This document shows, piece by piece, positions 56,931 through 64,000 of a DNA stretch of 64,000 bases. The notes below the pieces were generated by a model. It searched no databases, had not been told where the DNA came from, and saw only the letters and a list, made by a program, of their open reading frames with translations. The first letter of the stretch is position 1, and each line of letters starts with the position of its first letter. The translations under genes were made by a program, and so were the position numbers. This stretch comes from Oreohelix idahoensis (Eukaryota > Mollusca > Gastropoda > Stylommatophora > Oreohelicidae), in NCBI GenBank assembly GCA_024509875.1, contig JAMPIV010021234.1, positions 1 to 64,000 of the forward strand. The letters run 5' to 3'.

Positions 56931-57825
56931 GCCGGTCTAATAAGGAAGTTGTTATGACCAGGGGGTGATAGATTTGACAGCCAAGTCTCATTACCCCTTC
57001 AACTAATCGGATTTATTGCATTCCTCCAAGACGGCAGTTCCGCATCACGCCTTTGAAGAACAGTAAACGACCACGATTATGGGGCAAGCCTCTTAAACTT
57101 GCCAAACATCTCTGAGGAAGAGAAGGCAAGAATTTCAAGATGATAATAGTCGTCTGACCAGGGCTGGGGCTTGCGCGGGTCAACCAGCACCGGTGCCGTC
57201 TTGGTAGGGAGGCAACGAAATGTATTATTTTTTAAATTTTTATTAAAATTTTGACCTAACGATTGAAAGTGGATTCTTTTGGAGTTTAATGTATGGATTA
57301 TTATTCTTATATTTTTTAATGGCAACATTTATTTCATTTCTTGGATTTACGTTTTTCGATTATTCAATGTCTGTTTTTTTTTTTCCTTTTTTCAAACATA
57401 TCGTGCTGAGCACCTATCTGTAAATCAACATGAATTTTTAAAAAAAGAATAATAAAGCTACCTACCATAAGAGTTTAAACACATAATTATATAAGGTTTT
57501 TGTAAAATGCTATAGTGAACATTCACGGAGATTACAGCGTGATTTAACGAAACAGTATAAAACTGTGTCGTCAGACTACAATATAGTACGGCACGGGGGT
57601 AGGGGGAGGGGGGAGACGATTTCACATCACCCCTAATAATCCCAAGGGCCGCCTCTAACCATCTCATTATTATTTACTCTAATTCAGTAACTAATTCACA
57701 ACACTAATTCACAACACTAATTCTTTGTATTCATTCACTTCATCACTATGCTGTTGCACTTCTCTCATTTTTCTTTCGAATATCCCCTTCTTCGTTTAAC
57801 GTCTTCACTTCCTCCACTACAGAGC
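56931..57825. other. Unassigned DNA
   Basis: No gene. A G-rich run lies near 57595-57615. Confidence 0.45.
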
Positions 57826-58619
<794 letters not shown>

Positions 58620-58912
58620 TAGCATAAAGTGATTTTCGACTTACGATCATTTCGACTTACGACAGTGTCGTCATAACAGACCCGGGTCGTAATTCGAGGA
58701 CAGATGTCTTTCATTCCATCCAATACCATAATTACCGCCGTAAGGTACTTCGGTCGGTCGGTCTGTCACACTTTGCACACCGTCATTTGCGCACTTCTTT
58801 CTGTTTTCGAGAGAGCGCATTAACATTCGACCACATCTAAGGGGGTGCAACTGTGGTTGAAAGTTAGACAATAATTGTATTGTTTCCCCTTATATGTACT
58901 CTTCTGAAAATA
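58620..58912 (+). repeat. Dispersed repeat H, uninterrupted copy
   Basis: It begins with the cgacttacga motif pair (58634-58662) and ends gtgcaactgtggttgaaagt, tagacaataattgtattg, ttatatgtactcttctgaaa. It shows the empty site for the LINE-D insertion at 40.75 kb. Confidence 0.75.
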
Positions 58913-59279
58913 GAAAAGTGTGACTGAGCATTAAATCAACAGACAATCAAGATACTCTTCTGTCCAGTTTCGTTCGGGAAACGGATTTAACATCATTTTT
59001 CTTAAAAATAACCTTAAAATGTAAGTTTTCTGATTGTTTCTTCGAGACAAAATTTTAATTTAAAGTATTGCAGACTTATTATTATGGATCAAAATGATAA
59101 GATGGCTAAAAGGAAGAGACGATCGCATCATTCACAGCGAGCAAGCGAGACTATAGAAGAAGCAGCAAAGTAATACGTGTAACAGAAACAACACTATAAT
59201 TAAAAACCTGCCAATTTTGGCGGGTAGTTGCTAGTTTATTAATATGTTTGAATATGCAAACAATACAATATTACTTTTC

Positions 59280-59535
59280 ACCCCCTTAAAAAGCATAGAC
59301 CAAGTGTTCCAGTCCTGTGCCGTTCGTTGAGATTTTTCCATGTCTTCTTTATCCATTCTGTGTGTATATCCAATTCTCTTCTCCACATGGTTTCTGTCTC
59401 CCCTGTTTCTATGACAATGATGATTCCAGAATAAGGACTGCCTGATAAAGCTATCATCATGCATCATAAGCCTCTTTGAAAGATGTCCTTCTCCTATCTT
59501 GGAATATAGACACAGTTGGAGGGACAAACAATGAT
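59280..59535 (-). pseudogene. LINE-B-like ORF2 C-terminal relic
   Basis: The minus-strand frame (59231-59527) reads DSFIRQSLFWNHHCHRNRGD, then RMDKEDMEKSQRTAQDWNTW and SMLFKGV, following the LINE-B C-terminal pattern (ALFWNP.G, EKS..TAQD...W). Diverged subfamily. Confidence 0.65.
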
Positions 59536-59554
59536 TTTAAAAAATTTACTCACT

Positions 59555-59720
59555 TAGTCATTCCTCTTCTACCGTAAGGTGTAGAGGTTTGGAAGAGAGA
59601 GCGCCATACTATCCTATCGGCTGATTCCCTCCTGGCCTTGTTCCATTCTAGTCCTCGGTCCTTCAGAGACTGGTCTAATGTTGTCCTCCCAGCGGACTCT
59701 GGGTCGTCCTGAATATCAAA
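59555..59720 (-). pseudogene. LINE-E ORF2 C-terminal fragment
   Basis: Minus frame: DDPESAGRTTLDQSLKDRGL, EWNKARRESADRIVWRSLFQ, TSTPYGRRGMTK-stop. It matches the C-terminal end of endonuclease-RT LINE proteins (GL.W..A...A.DR..WR) but belongs to a different family from LINE-A to LINE-D. Confidence 0.75.
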
Positions 59721-59779
59721 AAGAAGAATGCAAAAGGTTAGAGCAGCTTTCATTGTATCAGGAAATATAAGAAGATCAA

Positions 59780-60135
59780 AATAAATCATGCTCAACCCAC
59801 ACATCAGAATTTTCAATTGAAATGTCAAGTCAGTCCTATTGTATGGCTCTGAAACATAAAGAACAATAAAACACAACAACCAAAGAATTACGGACTTTCA
59901 AAACTGCGTGCTTACGTAGAATAGAAAGATTGAAGTGGTATGACAAGATAAATAATGTGGAACTAATGACAAGAACTAGACAAGTGCCAGTACACGAGAG
60001 ATGAATAGAAGACGATGTAGATGGATAGGACACTGTCGCGAGCATGAAAAAAGAAAATGTCTGAGTTTAGACAGAATATGAATGAGAAATGTGGAAACAG
60101 AGACAATTAAAGTCACTAATGACAATTTTGAGAGA
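59780..60135 (+). pseudogene. LINE-B ORF2 thumb and C-terminal relic
   Basis: Plus-strand pieces in shifting frames read NVKSVLLYGSET, then KELRTFQNCVLRRI and KWYDKINNVELMTRTRQVPV, the LINE-B thumb region upstream of the segment seen at 34.8 kb. Several frameshifts and stops. Confidence 0.7.
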
Positions 60136-60740
60136 GATAGGACTTCTGGAGAGAGGTGAGATATAATCATATATCTTAGGTCTACTTCCCAGCCATACTC
60201 GGACTCTGTTTAAGATGTCATACCCTCGTCCGTCCTCCAATGCTAAATAGAATAATCTACTACAGTAAGGACTACAACAGCAAATATTAAGTGACAGTGA
60301 TAATAGAGTGTATTCTGACCGCTTAGTACATATAAATATATTTATTAAAGAAACCACAACATTGAACCAAAAACAAATAAGTAATGCCTTCACTAGTTCT
60401 GAAGGGCTAGTGAATGTATCAATATCTCAACCACAGAAAAATAACACAAGACTTCATTCAATCTCTCAGCAAAACATCTCACTCCAAACCACCAACACCC
60501 GTATACTTTCTCACTCCCAAGAAAATTTAACTAAAGGTGTAAGGCCCCCAGTTTCGCGAGGACTCGGCCACTCCATATGGTAAATAATCCTGGCAAGTAA
60601 GTTACTTTCTCTGCTAGAAGAAAAACCACAACACTGTTCCACCTACGTTGATATTTCCAGGCTATGGAGATAAGCTCTCTCTGTAACAGTGTCGTAATAA
60701 ATCCTATGCATACACAATTTGTTGTGGCTGGAGGCCACAC
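60136..60740. other. Unassigned DNA
   Basis: The frame at 60308-60583 has no recognised domain. Confidence 0.4.
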
Positions 60741-60899
60741 TAGCAGGTGAAGGAGATTAAAACGAGTGCAGAAATACTTGCACCCACTGATCCAAATCTA
60801 TCCAAACGACGAGGACATTTTGCTGGCGAGCGAGTATCCAGTAGGCGCGCTGGGGCACCTCTTATACTTGATAATGAAGACTTGAACTATAAGATAGGT

Positions 60900-61300
60900 G
60901 ACAAGTACTGGCAACTGACTACTCCTCTCGGTCGTTATTTCAGTATACTCAGAGGTAACGCGCTATCAATGGGTCGGACAATGTTGCCGAAACTGACTGG
61001 ATGGCAAAGGTGACAGCTCGTATGTGTTGAGATGATGGTTAACTGCAACTTACGGCAATATGTGCTGTAGGTAAATAATCCAGGACGCAAGGCTACTGCT
61101 TACGTGTAGGTAACAGAAATCGATGTATAGTGGCATACTCCAAACAGCACGAGTAATGTGTGCTTCACAAGTACTGGCAATTGACGAATCCCTTCTGTCG
61201 GCCGGACTGCATACTCCGAGTTAACTGGCTGTTAAAGGGTCGGACAGTGTTGCCGAAAATGACTGGATGGCAAAGGCGACAGCACATATTTGCTGGAGCG
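60900..61300. repeat. Direct duplication of about 130 bp, offset about 265 bp
   Basis: acaagtactggcaactgact at about 60901 and acaagtactggcaattgacg at about 61168 start two similar blocks that share gggtcggaca.tgttgccga and actgactggatggcaaagg. The origin is unknown. Confidence 0.75.
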
Positions 61301-62749
61301 ATAGACACTTTCAACAATAGGCTGTGGTTAAGTAATCAACACAGCGGCCTTATAACTGAAACCTGGCAGTATGACGTTGACTGCCTGGTAATATTTTTTA
61401 TGTGGAAATTGCAATCCCCCGACAGCAGCAAATCACATCAGGAAGCACAGACAAATGTGCTGACCAAGGCTCTGAAAATATATAGCAATTCAATATCTCA
61501 TTTCTACCTGTAGCCTACTCTTCCTCAGTTAGTCTCTCACCCATGCAAAATATAAACAAACTTCCACTTTCCACTCGCCGTTTCTCTCACTCACTAAATC
61601 AAATCAAACCCCATCTCTCACTCGCTCTCTTCGCTTTAGTTAGCCTAAAGGTTCACACAGGTAAATCCAGCCACGGGTTCGCTTGGCCAGCGTGTCTGCT
61701 CGTGCAGGGCCCAGAGCGACCCACAGCAAAAATATTTCCACACACACACTCGCCTGGTCTCACACACTCTAGTAAAAAGTGCCCACGCTGTTAATTTACC
61801 ACACTGACTGAGTTACCAAAATAGCGTTGAGCGTACTCAATTTGTATCAAATAGAAAACAACTCTTTACAGTAATTATACAACAAAGCGGACAATTGGGT
61901 AATAATAATATAATCGGCTCCATCTCTCTGCCTTAAGAAAAACCACTCCTAGCTAACACTTAGTGATTATGGATAGTGGCTGACTTAATAAAATTCAGAG
62001 CATCCCGGTCACGACAAAAATTCACCTTAAGGAAAACAACAGAATGTATATATATATTTAATATGAATTAAAGTAACACGAGATCTCTATTCTATTAGAT
62101 TAAGCTAACAACCCAATGTATTAAATGAGTAAATGTGTGCTTACCGAATACAGAATAATTCTTGCCCTACAACTGCTATTAAGCTCTGGCACAGAATATC
62201 ACTTTGTCCAGTGGCAGAATTTTCTTGAGACAGTGGTATTGAGTGATACAGACACCTCGCTTAAATTGTAATCTAAAGTCTGCAGGTGGCTGAGCGTGGA
62301 TTCTGCACGTGCAAAGATCTAACGTAACAAGACATAAGAGTCTAGGGAAATGTTTGCCTTGCGGCTTAAGATACAGGAAGATGACGTAATCTGAAGCAAC
62401 ACTAAGCAGTCTTGTGAGCGACCTGAGTTCGAGATTTTTAGACGCAGGCGGAAGGATGAAAAGTTAAAGTTATTTCCGGGGTCCACGATTCTCTGTATCA
62501 AAGATTACGGGGAGCTAGCTGTCATCTACTATAAAGGCAGAATAAAAAGACATTTAGCTAGATGCCAATGTCCACGTGTAAAGAGGTAGAGTTAGCCTGT
62601 CCAACGTACGATTGACAGGACCAATGCCAGAAATAGCGCTATTATGAGCTATAAGACAGAAATGTGGGCGTAAACAAAAATTATGAAGTGGACAGGGCAG
62701 GCCACTTGGCTACAAGTGACGGACATTTCAATCAAATCATGACAGACAC
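61301..62749. other. Unassigned DNA
   Basis: No gene or known repeat recognised over this stretch. Confidence 0.5.
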
Positions 62750-62935
62750 ACATTGAAGAAAACTGTTAATAGCATAAAAATGGTAGAGAAATAACAAAGA
62801 ACACTTGTAGACAAGAACTGAAGACGTCTATGAAAGGGATGAAGACATTGAAATCCCTTGAGTTGATGGCACAGACCAGGAAGACTTAGCATAAGTTTGT
62901 AGAAGACCTATGCTCCTTATGGAGCTAAAAGATGA
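62750..62935 (+). mobile_element. LINE-B 3' relic
   Basis: The terminal cctatgctccttatggagctaaaag and the upstream ttgagttgatggcacagacc are LINE-B landmarks. Strongly decayed. Confidence 0.65.
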
Positions 62936-62939
62936 TGCT

Positions 62940-63455
62940 GATGCAATGTTAGCAACTGGTTTTTCCAGTGTATCCTATCCTGCCTTAGCGTCTATTTCTC
63001 ATATCTTGTCTGGAACATTCCATTCCACTCTGATCATCTTGGCAATCATGCTACGATCATTCTTTTCTTTCATTTATGAAAGCCTGTGTCTTTTGGGTTG
63101 TCGTGTTTTATTACACAGTTTTATTTAATTTGATATGAAAATTGTTGTTTAGATGTTTCAAATCTTTGAGCTTTAAGTTCACAAGGTCCCAGATAGCTAT
63201 AGGAGTTGGAATTTTGCCATCTGTCATGGTAAATTTTAAGTTATCAAGATTGGATGGAACATCGATTGACCTGTCCGGGGCCTGTCATACAAAAATTAAA
63301 GCTACTTTTATGTGCATTTAACAAATAAAAGCGTGTGGCCTAGATGCTGTTTTTCAATTATTTATTGTTCTCAGTGTTTCAGAGACGAACAATAAGGCAG
63401 CCTTTACATTTGAGATCTTCTTCTACTTCTTCCGAACTCTAGAGATTCGAGGTTT
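62940..63455. other. Unassigned DNA
   Basis: Nothing recognised. Confidence 0.4.
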
Positions 63456-63459
63456 TCAC

Positions 63460-64000
63460 TCATTTACCCTTGCGACAAATAGAGATGAGGTTTGGGGCTT
63501 TCGATGTAACCCCAGAGGACTTCCTCAACTTAGTGGGCTCAGCTGGTAAAGGCCTCACCAGACCCACTATTTGGCGGGTGATGCAAAGCCACGTGAAGTT
63601 TGGTAGTGTACCCTGATAGGGGTCCGACATTTGAGTTAAACACTTATTTTAGCTTGACTTGATTTCTTTTAATTTCCATATATTTCCCAGTGCAATTCTC
63701 TGGTATAATACAATGGGTTTTGTATCAACCTCCTGAAATTCTTGGCTTGTTGTTGGGCTCTTATATCTCTTCTTGCCTCCATTGGCTGGAGGTATGTAAT
63801 TTTTTTCCAGCTCTTCAATGGGTGAAGACTTCATGCCCCATGTTACGATTCTCATTGTTTGGTTTTGGATTCTCTTTATTTTATCAAAGTTTGATTTAGC
63901 TGCTGTTGACCATGCTGCAGTGACATATTCTAGGACTGGTCTAGCATACCCAGTGTATAGCTTTTTTAGTACTCTATCGCCCGCTAACAAACCTGTGTCA
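63460..64000 (-). pseudogene. Jockey-like LINE, reverse transcriptase C-terminal part (runs off the window)
   Basis: The minus frame from 63990 down reads LKKLYTGYARPVLEYVTAAW, STAAKSNFDKIKRIQNQTMR, IVTWGMKSSPIEELEK. This is the thumb/connection region of Jockey-type LINE RTs (Y....RPVLEY....W, Q....R...G....TPI). A frameshift near 63830 and later stops end the frame. The RT core would lie to the right, outside the window. Diverged from all other LINEs here. Confidence 0.85.

Overview
Nothing in these 64 kb can be recognised as a host protein-coding gene, rRNA gene or true tRNA gene. The window is AT-rich eukaryotic (metazoan) DNA built almost entirely from transposable elements in different states of decay, tandem arrays and microsatellites. 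The mix of elements (several non-LTR retrotransposon families with GAT-rich 3' tails, at least five tRNA-like SINE families, Ty3/Gypsy elements with SCAN-like Gag, Tc1/mariner and hAT relics, long TA and TCTA runs) fits a lophotrochozoan, most likely a gastropod mollusc. That placement is inference, not something the sequence proves.

Layout. 0-13.6 kb: small fragments of a LINE here called LINE-B, SINEs, an inverted-repeat structure, a 250-bp Tc1/mariner MITE (5.5 kb), a solo LTR inserted in a LINE-B relic (6.8-8.5 kb), and two minisatellites grown inside LINE-B relics (2.4 and 11.5 kb). 13.66-21.14 kb: a complete LTR-retrotransposon insertion (1.67-kb LTRs, 5-bp target duplication, tRNA-like primer site, polypurine tract). 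Its interior holds a broken gag, a protease relic and an unusual ORF with two integrase zinc-binding modules, but no reverse transcriptase. Its 5' LTR carries a later 5'-truncated LINE insertion (LINE-A). 25.3-28.2 kb: a 49-bp satellite array bracketed by two copies of one SINE (SINE-A). 29.5-33.5 kb: a long dispersed repeat containing a 39-bp minisatellite, a SINE inserted in another SINE, and a TCTA microsatellite. 34.5-43 kb: a 5'-inverted LINE-B copy, a hAT relic and assorted LINE and SINE pieces.

43.17-51.04 kb is the best-preserved unit: a 7.87-kb Ty3/Gypsy-type element with near-identical 673-bp LTRs, a full gag and a 1277-codon pol. Its pol order is protease - integrase - reverse transcriptase - RNase H. 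The integrase lies before the reverse transcriptase, as in Ty1/copia and in the unusual Gmr1 group of Ty3/Gypsy elements. 51.3-54.6 kb: another LTR relic split by a 1.8-kb insertion. 54.9-56.4 kb: a Tc1-like DNA transposon with a frameshifted DD34E transposase. 57-64 kb: microsatellites, LINE relics and, at the right edge, a Jockey-like LINE on the minus strand that continues outside the window.

Insertion order can be read directly, because several insertions have an uninterrupted copy of their target, or a neat target duplication, inside the same window: LINE-A in the LTR, LINE-D in a dispersed repeat, SINE-B in SINE-C, SINE-D in the protease relic, the Gmr1-like element in LINE-B, and the solo LTR in LINE-B.
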